Below, piece after piece: positions 50,098 to 59,000 of a DNA stretch of 64,000 nucleotides. The translations under genes and the position numbers were made by a program. Every line of letters starts with the position of its first letter. The first letter of the stretch is position 1. This DNA comes from Mesorhizobium shangrilense (lineage in GTDB: Bacteria > Pseudomonadota > Alphaproteobacteria > Rhizobiales > Rhizobiaceae), in NCBI RefSeq assembly GCF_028826155.1, contig NZ_JAQGPN010000005.1, positions 71,696 to 135,695 on the forward strand, in the 5' to 3' direction. Under the pieces are notes generated by a model. It saw nothing but the letters and a program-made list of their open reading frames with translations, was not told where the DNA came from and ran no database searches.

Positions 50098-51189
50098 ATG
50101 CCTCACAAATTGCGCATCGCCCAGGTTGCCCCGCTATACGAGGCGGTGCCGCCCCGGCTGTACGGGGGTACGGAGCGTATCGTCTCCTATCTTACCGAGG
50201 AACTCGTACGCCGCGGCCATGACGTTACTCTGTTTGCCTCGGGCGACTCCGTCACGTCGGCCAAGCTGGTGGCAGGCAGGGATCTCTCGCTCCGCCTCGA
50301 TCCTGATCCCCTGCAGTCGGCGATCGCTGCCCATTTGACCATGCTGCACAAGCTGCGCGAGCAAGCTCACAGCTTTGACATCCTGCATTTTCACCTTGGC
50401 CACTTCCTGCACTTTCCCGTCTTCGAGCAGTTCTCGGACAAGACGCTGACGACACAACACGGCCGCCTCGACTACCGCGACCTGCCTGACGCGTTCGCAT
50501 GCTGGCCGACCTATTCACTGAACTCGATCTCGTTCAGCCAAAGGACGCCGCTCTCCAGCGCCAACTGGATAGCCAACGTCTATCATGGCCTGCCGTTGGC
50601 AAAGTACCCGCCGACGACACCAGCGCCTGGCGGGAAACCCTATCTCGCGTTTTTGGGCCGGATCTCGAAAGAGAAGCGGCCAGACCGCGCTGTCGAAATT
50701 GCGCGGCGTTGCGGGATGAAGCTCAAGATCGCCGCGAAGGTTGATATCGAGGATCGGGCCTATTTCGAACGCGAGATAGAAAGGCTGATCGACGGTGTGA
50801 ACGTCGAGTATGTCGGTGAAGTCGACGAGGCCGGGAAGCGGGATCTCCTCTCCAACGCCACGGCGCTGCTGTTTCCCATCGACTGGCCGGAACCGTTCGG
50901 CCTCGTCGTGATCGAAGCGATGGCATGCGGATTGCCCGTCATCGCCTGGCCGAACGGCTCGATGCCCGAGATCATTGACGAGGGCGTGACCGGTTTCCTG
51001 GTTTCGTCGGTTGAGGAGGCTATCGCGAAAGTTGGCGAAGCGGCGCTGCTAGACCGGAACCAGATCCGCGAGGTCTTCGAGGAGCGGTTCTCCGTGAGCC
51101 GCATGACTGATTGCTACGAAGCAATCTACCGCAAGCTGGACGCGCGGCAATCCGTGCGGCGCAGCTATGCCGCAATGCAGGACGCGTGA
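50098..51189 (+). CDS. Glycosyltransferase family 4
   Basis: A 363-residue GT-B fold protein: N-terminal domain with PRLYGGTERIVSYLTEELVR, hinge to C-terminal domain with LAFLGRISKEKRPDRAVEIA and the donor-binding signature PIDWPEPFGLVVIEAMACG, then ECGLP-type PVIAWPNGSMPEIIDEG. It probably transfers a glucosyl unit from a nucleotide sugar. Co-transcription with a debranching-type glucosidase and otsAB suggests a role in stress-linked alpha-glucan or trehalose metabolism. Confidence 0.9.
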   Translation: MPHKLRIAQVAPLYEAVPPRLYGGTERIVSYLTEELVRRGHDVTLFASGDSVTSAKLVAGRDLSLRLDPDPLQSAIAAHLTMLHKLREQAHSFDILHFHLGHFLHFPVFEQFSDKTLTTQHGRLDYRDLPDAFACWPTYSLNSISFSQRTPLSSANWIANVYHGLPLAKYPPTTPAPGGKPYLAFLGRISKEKRPDRAVEIARRCGMKLKIAAKVDIEDRAYFEREIERLIDGVNVEYVGEVDEAGKRDLLSNATALLFPIDWPEPFGLVVIEAMACGLPVIAWPNGSMPEIIDEGVTGFLVSSVEEAIAKVGEAALLDRNQIREVFEERFSVSRMTDCYEAIYRKLDARQSVRRSYAAMQDA

Positions 51190-51216
51190 AGTCCGATCAC
51201 AGTTAGGAGCGGCAAC

Positions 51217-53391
51217 GTGACCGGCGCCCAAGGCAATCACGAACAAAAATTGGATCCCGCGATCGCATTGTCTGCCCTCGATGGCGCAACGCCGCGGGAG
51301 CCCCATCGGCAGTTCGCGCTCAAGCATGAGGATTGCTTTGTCGTTGCCGACGCCCACGGCGACATTCGGGGCGCGGGCGACGGCTTCTTCCGCGACGACA
51401 CACGCATGCTATCGCTGCTGCGCCTCTACGTGGACGGACACGTTCCTTCGCTCTTGGGCGCATCGCTCTCGCAAGATAACATTCTGTTTCGGGCGCATCT
51501 TTCGAACCGGACCAGCGGAGCGAGCGAAGACGCCTCCGCACCTCCCGGCACGGTGCATATCAGCCGCACCCGGCTCCTTTGGGAGAACCGTCTCTACGAG
51601 CAGCTCGACATCACCAATTACTGGACCCACCCCATTTCGATGCCGCTGCGCATCGAATTCGGAGCCGATTTTCGCGATATGTTCGAGGTGCGAGGCTCGA
51701 GCCGAGCGAGGCGTGGCAGATCGCATGACGCCGAGCTGTCTGAGGATGCCGTGGTCTATCGCTATGTCGGGCTGGATGACCGCGAACGCCAGGCGGCGCT
51801 CACCTTTTCGCAACCGCCGCATTCGCTGACGGCCAGCAGCGCGGAGTTCGCCTGCCAGATCGCGCCCCATGAGCGTTGCAGACTGCATATCGAGGTGGGC
51901 GAGTTGGCGGAGCGGCCTTGCAGAGAGCGTTTCCGAAGCGCCGCCGCACGGGCACGGTGGACCGTCCGCGCGAAACACCGCCACGGTGCGACCGTTGCCA
52001 GCTCAGGTCGCGTGTTCAACGATTGGCTCACCCGCGCCCGCTCCGACATCGCGCTGCTCACCACCACGCTGGAGACGGGGCCGTATCCCTATGCCGGCAT
52101 CCCGTGGTTCTCCACCGCCTTCGGCCGGGACGGAGTGATAACCGCCATTGAGCTGCTGTGGCTCAATCCGGCGCTCGCATTGGGCGTGCTCGCCTTCCTC
52201 GCCCAGCACCAAGCGACGGAAGTGTCGGCCTTCAGCGATTCCGAGCCCGGCAAGATCATGCACGAGACCCGCAAGGGCGAGATGGCGATCCTGAAGGAGC
52301 TGCCCTTCGGGCGCTACTATGGCGGCGTCGACACAACACCTCTCTATGTCGATCTGGCCTGCGCCTATGCCGAGAGGACAGGGGATCTAGCCACCATTGA
52401 TCGTCTCTGGCCGTCGCTTCAAGCTGCCGCCAGCTGGATGGAGGAGGTCGGCAAGCGACATCCCGACGGCTTCATCACCTACAAGCGCGGGGCGGAAACC
52501 GGATTGGCGAACCAGGGCTGGAAGGACAGCTGGGACTCGATCTCCCATGCCGATGGCCGCATTCCTCCCGGGCCGATCGCGCTGGTTGAAGTTCAAGGCT
52601 ACGCCTACAGCGCCTTTGTCGGCCTTGCAGCGCTTGCTGAACGCCGCGAACAGACCGAGCTCGCCGAACATTGGCGCGGATTGGCTGAACGCCTGAGGCG
52701 TGGCGTCGAAGAGCGCTTCTGGCTGGAAGATCTCGGCACCTACGCGCTGGCTATCGACGGCGAGGGCGAGCCCTGTGCAGTGCGGGCGTCGAATGCAGGG
52801 CATCTCCTGTATGTCGGCCTGCCCTCCCCCGAGCGCGCAGCACGCGTGATCGAGAACCTCGTCAGTCCTCGGTTCTTCACCGGCTGGGGTATCCGGACGC
52901 TGGCCGACGTCGAGGTGGCCTTCAACCCGATGTCATATCACAACGGCTCTGTGTGGCCGCATGACACTGCGGTGACGGCAGCGGGGATAGCACGCTACGG
53001 AGCACGGCAGGAAGTCGTGCAGCTTTTGAGCGGCATGTTCGAGGCGGCGGTGAACTTTCAGATGCGGCTGCCCGAGCTTTTCTGCGGGTTTGAACGCCGT
53101 CCGGGAGAGGCGCCGATTTCATATCCGGTTGCCTGCCTGCCCCAGGCATGGTCGGCTGGATCGGCCTTTATGCTGATCCAGGCTTGCCTCGGCCTGCGCG
53201 TCGACGGCTGGACCAACGAGATCCAGATCGAGAGACCGCGGCTGCCGATGGGTATCGACAATCTTTCGATACGCCGGCTGCCGGTCGGCGATGTCGCCGT
53301 AGATCTTCACTTCCAGCGCGTCGGCGACCGCATCGTCTGCTATCTCGACCAACGGCACGAGGGGCTGGTGCCCCTGCTGGTGCGCTCATGA
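51217..53391 (+). CDS. Amylo-alpha-1,6-glucosidase / glycogen-debranching type glycosidase
   Basis: A 724-residue protein. An N-terminal glycogen-debranching N domain (about 25-220; ADAHGDIRGAGDGFFRDDTR) precedes an (alpha/alpha)6 barrel (about 265-710) with PWFSTAFGRDGVITAIELLW, EPGKIMHETRKGEMA and QGWKDSWDSISHADG. Members cleave alpha-1,6 branches or related alpha-glucosides. The start is GTG 51217 behind TAGGAGC. Its stop overlaps the otsA start. It may supply glucosyl units for trehalose synthesis. Confidence 0.88.
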   Translation: MTGAQGNHEQKLDPAIALSALDGATPREPHRQFALKHEDCFVVADAHGDIRGAGDGFFRDDTRMLSLLRLYVDGHVPSLLGASLSQDNILFRAHLSNRTSGASEDASAPPGTVHISRTRLLWENRLYEQLDITNYWTHPISMPLRIEFGADFRDMFEVRGSSRARRGRSHDAELSEDAVVYRYVGLDDRERQAALTFSQPPHSLTASSAEFACQIAPHERCRLHIEVGELAERPCRERFRSAAARARWTVRAKHRHGATVASSGRVFNDWLTRARSDIALLTTTLETGPYPYAGIPWFSTAFGRDGVITAIELLWLNPALALGVLAFLAQHQATEVSAFSDSEPGKIMHETRKGEMAILKELPFGRYYGGVDTTPLYVDLACAYAERTGDLATIDRLWPSLQAAASWMEEVGKRHPDGFITYKRGAETGLANQGWKDSWDSISHADGRIPPGPIALVEVQGYAYSAFVGLAALAERREQTELAEHWRGLAERLRRGVEERFWLEDLGTYALAIDGEGEPCAVRASNAGHLLYVGLPSPERAARVIENLVSPRFFTGWGIRTLADVEVAFNPMSYHNGSVWPHDTAVTAAGIARYGARQEVVQLLSGMFEAAVNFQMRLPELFCGFERRPGEAPISYPVACLPQAWSAGSAFMLIQACLGLRVDGWTNEIQIERPRLPMGIDNLSIRRLPVGDVAVDLHFQRVGDRIVCYLDQRHEGLVPLLVRS

Positions 53392-54929
53392 TCGACGATG
53401 TGCTCATCCAATGGTCGCCTGAGACCTTGCGCGCAGTGCTCGCGGACGATCTGGAGCAGGCCGAGTTGATGGTCGTGTCCAATCGCGAGCCTTATGCCCA
53501 CGAGTGGGTAAATGATCGCGTCGAACTGCAGATGCCCGCGAGTGGGTTGGTGTCGGCGCTGGATCCGGTGATGCGCGCATTCGCGGGCACATGGATCGCC
53601 TATGGCGGCGGCTCGGCGGACCGGGAGGCCGTCGATTCTTCAGATTGCCTGGGCGTGCCGCCGCACGATCCGCACTATCGGCTGCGGCGGGTCTGGCTCA
53701 CCAAGCAGCAACATGACGGCCACTATTCAGGCTTGTCCAACGAAGGGCTCTGGCCTCTTTGCCACATCGCCTTCGCGAGGCCGACCTTCAGGGCCAGCGA
53801 CTGGGATGCGTATCGAGAGGTCAATCGCCGGTTTGCGGCGGTCGTCGCCGAAGAAGCGGAGACGGCAAATCCCGTCGTGTTGGTGCAGGATTATCATTTC
53901 TCCCTGTTGCCGGGCATGATCCGCGATCTCATGCCCGCGGCCACCATTCTAACCTTCTGGCACATACCCTGGCCGAATGCCGAGCAGTTCGGGGTGTGCC
54001 CATGGCACAAGCAAATTCTTGACGGGCTGCTCGGATCCTCGATCGTGGGCTTCCACACCGGGCTTCATTGCAGCAACTTTCTCGACTGTGTGGACCGGTT
54101 CGTCGAATGCCGGATCGATCGGCAGGCCGGCACGATTCACCGGGAAGGCCACACCACCTCCGTCAATGCGTATCCGATATCGATTCCCTGGCCGGCTCAG
54201 GCGGAACACCTTTCCCGGTCCACGGCGCGCGAGCTGGTCGGTCGGCGCTACGACATCCCAGATCGGATAAAACTGATCGCCGGCGTCGAACGGCTGGACT
54301 ACACAAAAGGCATCATCGAGCGCTTGCGGGCCGTGGAGACGCTCCTGGAAAGCCGCCCGGAATGGATCGGTCGCATTGTCATGGCTCAGGTCGCTTCGCC
54401 AAGCCGATCCAATCTGCCCGCCTACCAACGGCTCAGACGCGAATGCACCGAACTCGTGGATTGCATCAACGCCCGCTACGGAAGGGGAGCCTACCGGCCG
54501 GTCCTGTGGTTGGAGCGCCACCATAGTCGTGCCGCCGTCGATGAGCTGCTTGCAGCGGCCGATATCTGCGTTGTCTCCAGCTTGCATGACGGCATGAACC
54601 TCGTCGCCAAGGAATTCGTAGCTGCGCGCCATGAGGATGAGGGCGTCCTGATACTCAGTCCGTTCACCGGGGCGTCGCAGGAACTCGTCGATGCCCTATT
54701 GGTCAACCCTTACGACACCGTCGACATGGCCGAGGCGATGCACCGCGCGCTGACGATGCCTCCAGAAGAACAGGCCGAGCGGATGCGCTCGATGCGAGAG
54801 GTCGTCCGGAGCAACAACGTCTACCGCTGGGCCGGGCGGATGCTGCTGGATGCGGTTCAAGCGCGCCGGAGAAACGGGCATGCCTCAAATGGGCAGGCAC
54901 AGAATGGAACATCCGTTTGGGGGAGTTGA
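53388..54929 (+). CDS. otsA: Trehalose-6-phosphate synthase (GT20)
   Basis: A 513-residue GT20 enzyme joining UDP-glucose and glucose-6-phosphate. Motifs: [10 protein letters not shown] near the N-terminus, [42 protein letters not shown] and [20 protein letters not shown] 53388 overlaps the preceding stop (ATGA). The long frame to 53148 is inside the glucosidase gene. A C-terminal polar tail ([15 protein letters not shown]) of about 20 residues is not usual in OtsA. Confidence 0.95.
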   Translation: MIDDVLIQWSPETLRAVLADDLEQAELMVVSNREPYAHEWVNDRVELQMPASGLVSALDPVMRAFAGTWIAYGGGSADREAVDSSDCLGVPPHDPHYRLRRVWLTKQQHDGHYSGLSNEGLWPLCHIAFARPTFRASDWDAYREVNRRFAAVVAEEAETANPVVLVQDYHFSLLPGMIRDLMPAATILTFWHIPWPNAEQFGVCPWHKQILDGLLGSSIVGFHTGLHCSNFLDCVDRFVECRIDRQAGTIHREGHTTSVNAYPISIPWPAQAEHLSRSTARELVGRRYDIPDRIKLIAGVERLDYTKGIIERLRAVETLLESRPEWIGRIVMAQVASPSRSNLPAYQRLRRECTELVDCINARYGRGAYRPVLWLERHHSRAAVDELLAAADICVVSSLHDGMNLVAKEFVAARHEDEGVLILSPFTGASQELVDALLVNPYDTVDMAEAMHRALTMPPEEQAERMRSMREVVRSNNVYRWAGRMLLDAVQARRRNGHASNGQAQNGTSVWGS

Positions 54930-55693
54930 TGGAGACGCTGGATCTGACATCTGTTGCCCGCGCCGACCTGGCGCTGTTCCTCGACATCGATGGAACGCTC
55001 ATCGAGCATCAATCCCACCCCACGGGAGCAAAGCCCGATAGCGAACTGCTCGACCTCTTGCAGGGCGCACATCGCCAGTTGGGCGGGGCGCTGGCGCTGG
55101 TGACAGGCCGCTCGATCGAGATGGTGGATGCCATGTTTGAGCCGCTGGAGTTGCCGGTGGCCGGAATTTACGGCTTGGAGCACAGGCTCCGCCCCGGCGA
55201 GCCGGCTACCTATGCGGCGGAGCCCCCGGACCTTGCGGCCGTCGCGGATGCGCTGCACCAGGAATTCCACACTGTCGAGGGCATCTACTTCGAACGGAAA
55301 GGCCCCGTGTTGGCCGTCCACACGCGCGCTGCGCCTGCAGCTTTTGCCTCTGTGAAGCAGGCTGCGGAAGCCGCTCTGAGCCGGCTGTCGGAGGGCTACC
55401 GCATCGTCGCCGGGAATGCAGGCCTTGAGTTTGTCCCCATCGACGCGTTGAAGAGTGCGGCCATACACCGTTTCCTCGGTATCGCGCCCTTCGCAGGGCG
55501 CCGCCCGGTCTTCTTCGGCGACGACATCTCCGATGAGAGCGGATTCGAGTTCGTCAACGCGCATGGCGGGATTTCGGTACGGGTCGCTCCAAAGGGAACG
55601 ACGGCGGCGAGCTTCGTCGTGAACACGGTGGCCGAAGTTCGACGGCTTCTTCACGCCATCGCTTATCCCAAAAGTCCGACATCACCCCGGTGA
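54929..55693 (+). CDS. otsB: Trehalose-6-phosphate phosphatase
   Basis: A 254-residue HAD phosphatase. Motif I is ALFLDIDGTLIEHQ (nucleophile Asp). The trehalose-phosphatase cap has GIYGLEHRLR, and motif IV is FFGDDISDESGFE. It releases trehalose from the OtsA product. ATG 54929 overlaps the otsA stop (TGATG), with GGGGGAG in place. A TTG at 54917 is a less likely start. Confidence 0.94.
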   Translation: METLDLTSVARADLALFLDIDGTLIEHQSHPTGAKPDSELLDLLQGAHRQLGGALALVTGRSIEMVDAMFEPLELPVAGIYGLEHRLRPGEPATYAAEPPDLAAVADALHQEFHTVEGIYFERKGPVLAVHTRAAPAAFASVKQAAEAALSRLSEGYRIVAGNAGLEFVPIDALKSAAIHRFLGIAPFAGRRPVFFGDDISDESGFEFVNAHGGISVRVAPKGTTAASFVVNTVAEVRRLLHAIAYPKSPTSPR

Positions 55694-55726
55694 GAAGCAA
55701 CGAGGTCAGGCGAGAGTGCCAATCTC

Positions 55727-55744
55727 GGTGGCCTTTTCGCCACC
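55727..55744. terminator. Terminator-like hairpin after otsB
   Basis: GGTGGC-CTTTTC-GCCACC, a perfect 6-bp stem, lies 33 bases past the otsB stop, between it and the convergent gene at 55865. Confidence 0.5.
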
Positions 55745-55864
55745 CTCCATGGTCGGGCAGACGATTCCATCGGGGATCGGAATTTTGGGATCTCGCGATA
55801 GCGCTTGCTTGAGCCTAGGCCAGCGCAATCATTTGAAGCCCGCCAAGCTGCGGCCGCGCCTTTG

Positions 55865-56203
55865 TCACTCCGCGCAGGCTTCCTCCTGGGCTTTGGCCGC
55901 TGCGGTCTTGTCGCCGTGCTGTTGCGCTTCGATGTCCTGCTGGGAGGTGGCCAGATCCTTGTTGCCGCCGCCTTCCTGGTTAGCTAACGGCATTGTGTTG
56001 CCATCCTTTGCGACAGGGTTACCCGCTTTTGCTTGCGTGTCCGGGGTTTCCAAGGGGGCGTGGGTTCCGTCCTTGGCGATGCCGGCAGTTCTGTTCGGAT
56101 CCACGTTGCCGCTGGCACTTGTGTCGTTCGGGCATGCAGCTATGGCGGTTCCGGCGGACAGTGACATTGCGGCGGCGATGAACATGGCGCACATGGGTTT
56201 CAT
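55865..56203 (-). CDS. Small exported stress-associated protein, unknown function
   Basis: A 112-residue protein with a Sec signal (MKPMCAMFIAAAMSLSAGTA, cleavage after AIA). The mature part is small, polar and rich in Gly, Ala, Asn and Asp (GIAKDGTHAPLETPDTQ, then SQQDIEAQQHGDKTAAAKAQ), without hydrophobic core, so probably disordered. Similar short proteins occur in Rhizobiales. I recall no function. The start at 56203 gives the signal peptide. A GGAAC-N16-CGTC promoter-like sequence is upstream. Confidence 0.68.
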   Translation of the reverse strand: MKPMCAMFIAAAMSLSAGTAIAACPNDTSASGNVDPNRTAGIAKDGTHAPLETPDTQAKAGNPVAKDGNTMPLANQEGGGNKDLATSQQDIEAQQHGDKTAAAKAQEEACAE

Positions 56204-56244
56204 CTCTGGAATTCCTTCAATCCATTCTGAGGAAGCGGCCCGTT

Positions 56245-56269
56245 GACGGCATTCGAGGGGAAGCGTTCC
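56245..56269 (-). promoter_or_regulatory. EcfG-like promoter of the 55865 gene
   Basis: On the minus strand: GGAAC (56265-56269), 16 bases, CGTC (56245-56248), one base off the GGAAC-N16-CGTT consensus, about 40 bases before the start codon. Confidence 0.45.
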
Positions 56270-56412
56270 TTCAGGCTTGCCATCGTTGAGCCGGGCGCCT
56301 CCGGAGAATTGGCAACTGACGAACGCCCGCAAGGTTCCGAACAATCGTGGGCGGTCTTGAAATGAGGAACTGCGAGATCGGAAGCACGCTTGGATAGGGG
56401 GCAGGAGAAGGC

Positions 56413-56649
56413 TTAGACTTCGTCGAAGAGCCCTCCCTCCTTTCCTGGATTGCGTGAGATGGTCTCCTCCTCCGCATCGTCCGGCAGGGCTTGATCGCTA
56501 TCCTGATACGGATTGTCGTCGTCTTCCTCGGGCAGAACGTCGGCGTGCTCCGTGGGGCGCAGTACACCGCCAGGCGGCAGGTTCTCCACCTCTTCCTGTT
56601 CGACAGGCGTCTCGGCCGGTGATGGTTCGCCCCTTGGAACTGTCGGCAT
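56413..56649 (-). CDS. Small acidic protein, unknown function
   Basis: A 78-residue, strongly acidic protein (for example PEEDDDNPYQDSD) with many prolines, no signal and no hydrophobic core. It is probably disordered. GAGGATAGGG precedes ATG 56649. It resembles short hypothetical proteins of Mesorhizobium-type genomes. An EcfG-like promoter lies just upstream, so it may be a stress-induced protein. Confidence 0.65.
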   Translation of the reverse strand: MPTVPRGEPSPAETPVEQEEVENLPPGGVLRPTEHADVLPEEDDDNPYQDSDQALPDDAEEETISRNPGKEGGLFDEV

Positions 56650-56687
56650 GGCCCTATCCTCGATTCATCCATTGAACTGGGGGTTAG

Positions 56688-56712
56688 AACTCCAGCACCG
56701 CTTGAACGTTCC
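56688..56712 (-). promoter_or_regulatory. EcfG-like promoter of the small acidic protein
   Basis: On the minus strand: GGAAC (56708-56712), then AGTT after 16 bases (GTT at 56688-56690), close to the GGAAC-N16-CGTT consensus, 38 bases before the start codon. Confidence 0.5.
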
Positions 56713-56849
56713 CTCGAAGGGCTGGAGGCGCTGTGCGCGCCTCGGGCAGTGTCCGGTCGCCGCCGCGCTTGCCTCTCTCCTGCCTGCACCCGTGTGGCGC
56801 CAGGAACATTCGGTGCGCCGCAGGTTTGGGTTCCGAACGGAGCCTCGTG

Positions 56850-57065
56850 ATGCCTCACAACAACATGCGCGAGCGATTGCGGGCCGCCTCGGGCGATGAG
56901 CATGGCGTCGAGCACTTTGGCGAACCCCGGCTGCGTTCGGCCGTCCATCCTTCGGCGCGCGAGAGATTGCTGGCGGAGTTGAGTTCGGCCGGTATGATCC
57001 TGCTGATCTTAATCGCCCTCATGGTCGTTCTGAGCGTCGCGTCGGTCGCGATGCGCAATTTCTAG
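56850..57065 (+). CDS. Small membrane protein, unknown function
   Basis: A 71-residue protein with a polar N-terminus (NNMRERLRAASGDEHG) and one C-terminal membrane segment (AGMILLILIALMVVLSVASV). It diverges from the acidic-protein gene. A loose GGAAC match (56803-56807) with GGTT 15 bases later could be a stress promoter but the spacing is one base short. No clear ribosome site is seen, so the start is uncertain. Confidence 0.5.
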   Translation: MPHNNMRERLRAASGDEHGVEHFGEPRLRSAVHPSARERLLAELSSAGMILLILIALMVVLSVASVAMRNF

Positions 57066-57548
57066 TCATTGAGAGCGAGCGAGAGCGGCGCCTCGATGAA
57101 TTTCAGCGCCGCTTCATCTGCCCATGGAACTTCGAGAGGCCGGCAGGGTTACCAGACGAATGACAGTGGATGAACCCGTTCCACCCAACCTGACCGCGTT
57201 GGCACTGCTGCTGGACGTGGCGCTGAGCCGTCGCCTGCGCAGGCTCTCTTGCAAGACGCGCCTTTGTTCCTACAACGCCATAGAGCGCTGCGGGAAGCTT
57301 ACCATTGAGATCCGCGAACTCCGACAACAAGCGCCGAACGGGCTCTGCCCAGCCGAGCCCGGTCTCAGCGCGGGGACCAGCAACCGTGAATTTTCCGGGG
57401 TAGGCTCAATGAATGGTGGGGATGCCCTTCTTGGCTCCAAGGTGCTCTCCAGTCCACCCTTTCCCCTGGTGCGGCGAAGGTCGCCCCGCACCACGGGGCA
57501 ACCTTTATCGCTCGCCAGGGTTAGCGTCGCACAGCAGCGGAGATAGCC
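57066..57548. other. Spacer with no supported gene
   Basis: Several overlapping frames exist on both strands but none shows recognisable protein features. GGAAC at 57126 followed by GGTT 16 bases later is EcfG-like but no convincing gene follows. Confidence 0.4.
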
Positions 57549-57740
57549 ATGCCAGGCAAGAACAGACGAGAGTCCGGCGCCCGCGCCTTGAAAAAGAATC
57601 CGCAACCGCGCCGACCCGATCCTACCCATACCGGCGACCGCGGTGACGAGCCAAAGAAGCCTTTTGGCCTCACACGGCCGGCAAATGAGACTGAAGACAA
57701 GACGAGAACATCGGACGGTGTTCGGCCGCGGCTCGACTAA
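57549..57740 (+). CDS. Possible small basic protein
   Basis: A 63-codon frame starting MPGKNRRESGARALKKNPQP, with GGAG 8 bases before the ATG. It is very hydrophilic, basic and proline-rich, without a recognised domain. It could be a real small protein or a chance ORF. Confidence 0.3.
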   Translation: MPGKNRRESGARALKKNPQPRRPDPTHTGDRGDEPKKPFGLTRPANETEDKTRTSDGVRPRLD

Positions 57741-58252
57741 CCTTGCTTCCAGCACTTTGAGAGCCGATCGCCGCAGTTCCCATCGGCCGTCCACAGATTC
57801 CAAGAGGGGACACCCCCCTTTTGCACGGGAACCTTTTCCCGGAAAGCCGGCCTCCATCAGGCGGCCGTCGCCGAGCCCCGATCTGGCGGCCCCCTCTCGT
57901 CGGGTCGGCGTCTCCCTGTTTATCAGGTTTGGCGGTCGCGGGGGCCTGCCGACGCGTGCCTCTCTTTTGAATTCACCTCCATGCCGCCGTTCCGGCCGAG
58001 GCCCGTTTACGCAATCCCCACTCGTCCTGGCTGTACTGCTATTCGCTCGGCATCGCGCTCTTGGTTCCCGGGGAGGCGGCCGCCGCTCGTGGCGTCACGA
58101 ACAGGTTCGGCGGAGTGCGTCGCTGGCTTCGCCCCTGCCGCAAGGCGGAGCCTGAATTCCAAGCAATTCAATCAATACCGCCCAATTTCGTGACAGCGTA
58201 TCGATGCGACTATCATAACAAGTCTGGCGGCAACAACGTTCTGACGGGACCT
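57741..58252. other. No supported gene
   Basis: About 500 bases with only low-complexity, arginine- and proline-rich shadow frames. I see nothing to annotate. Confidence 0.45.
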
Positions 58253-58650
58253 TACCAATATATCTGCGCCGGTCATAGTCTGAAGCATTTCGACATCCAG
58301 TCCATCGACGGCCTCTATTAATACAAAGCGACCATCGATCACGTGGATGACGGCCAGATCGGTGAACACCTTTGAAACAACCGCCAGGCCCGTGAGCGGA
58401 TAGCTGCAACGCTTTACCAGTTTGGGCTCTGCGTCTCGGGTGCAATGGCTCATCAGGACGTAGACCTCTTTCGCGCCGGTCACCAGGTCCATCGCGCCCC
58501 CACCCCGGGTACGGCCTCGTCGCCCGCCTTCCAGTTCGCGATGTCGCCGTTCTCGGCGACCTGATACGCTCCCATAATGGCAAGATCGATGTGCCCCCCT
58601 CGGATCATGGCGAAACTGTCAGAGTGATCGAAAAACGAGGTGCCGGGTAT
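58253..58650 (-). pseudogene. Relic of a 3-oxoacid CoA-transferase subunit B (ScoB/PcaJ type)
   Basis: On the minus strand PGTSFFDHSDSFAMIRGGHI and DLAIMGAYQVAENGDIANW (about 58520-58650) are in one frame, and MDLVTGAKEVYVLMSHCT, KLVKRCSYPLTGLAVVSKVF and MLQTMTGADIL (58253-58492) in another. A frameshift at GVG-A/MDLV splits them. The N-terminal 100 or so residues, where the catalytic SENG glutamate lies, are missing. It is a dead fragment of a succinyl-CoA:3-ketoacid or 3-oxoadipate CoA-transferase. Confidence 0.75.
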
Positions 58651-59000
58651 TTCACGGTGGCAAGCGTAGTGCCGTAGGTGCGAATGTGGACACCAGCTCA
58701 ATCGCCTATGCCTTAAACCTTCGAGAACTGGCGCAGAATGCACGCATGGCCAACATGAGGCGCACCCCGGAAAGGTGGCTTCGAGGCTGGAGAATCGCCG
58801 GCGAGTTGCTCGGAGGGGGTTACAATGCACTGCACAATTCTCGTCGTTGCCGCGCCGCTCGGGATCAAAAAAGTATCATCTTCTCTCCCGTAATGTGGTG
58901 GCGTGTATGAACTCCGCTCGCTAACATCCCCTCAATCAGCCGCTCCAGAATGCGGCCGAAAGAACGATGGGCTGCTTTCATGCCCACGGGAGGAAGCAAG
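58651..59000. other. Leader region of the AraC gene
   Basis: 350 bases without a convincing gene. It presumably holds the promoter of the AraC-type regulator. I see no clear operator repeat. Confidence 0.4.

Noticed and set aside
57270..57857. 195-codon minus-strand ORF
   Set aside because: No plausible ribosome site or protein features; overlaps several equally featureless frames.
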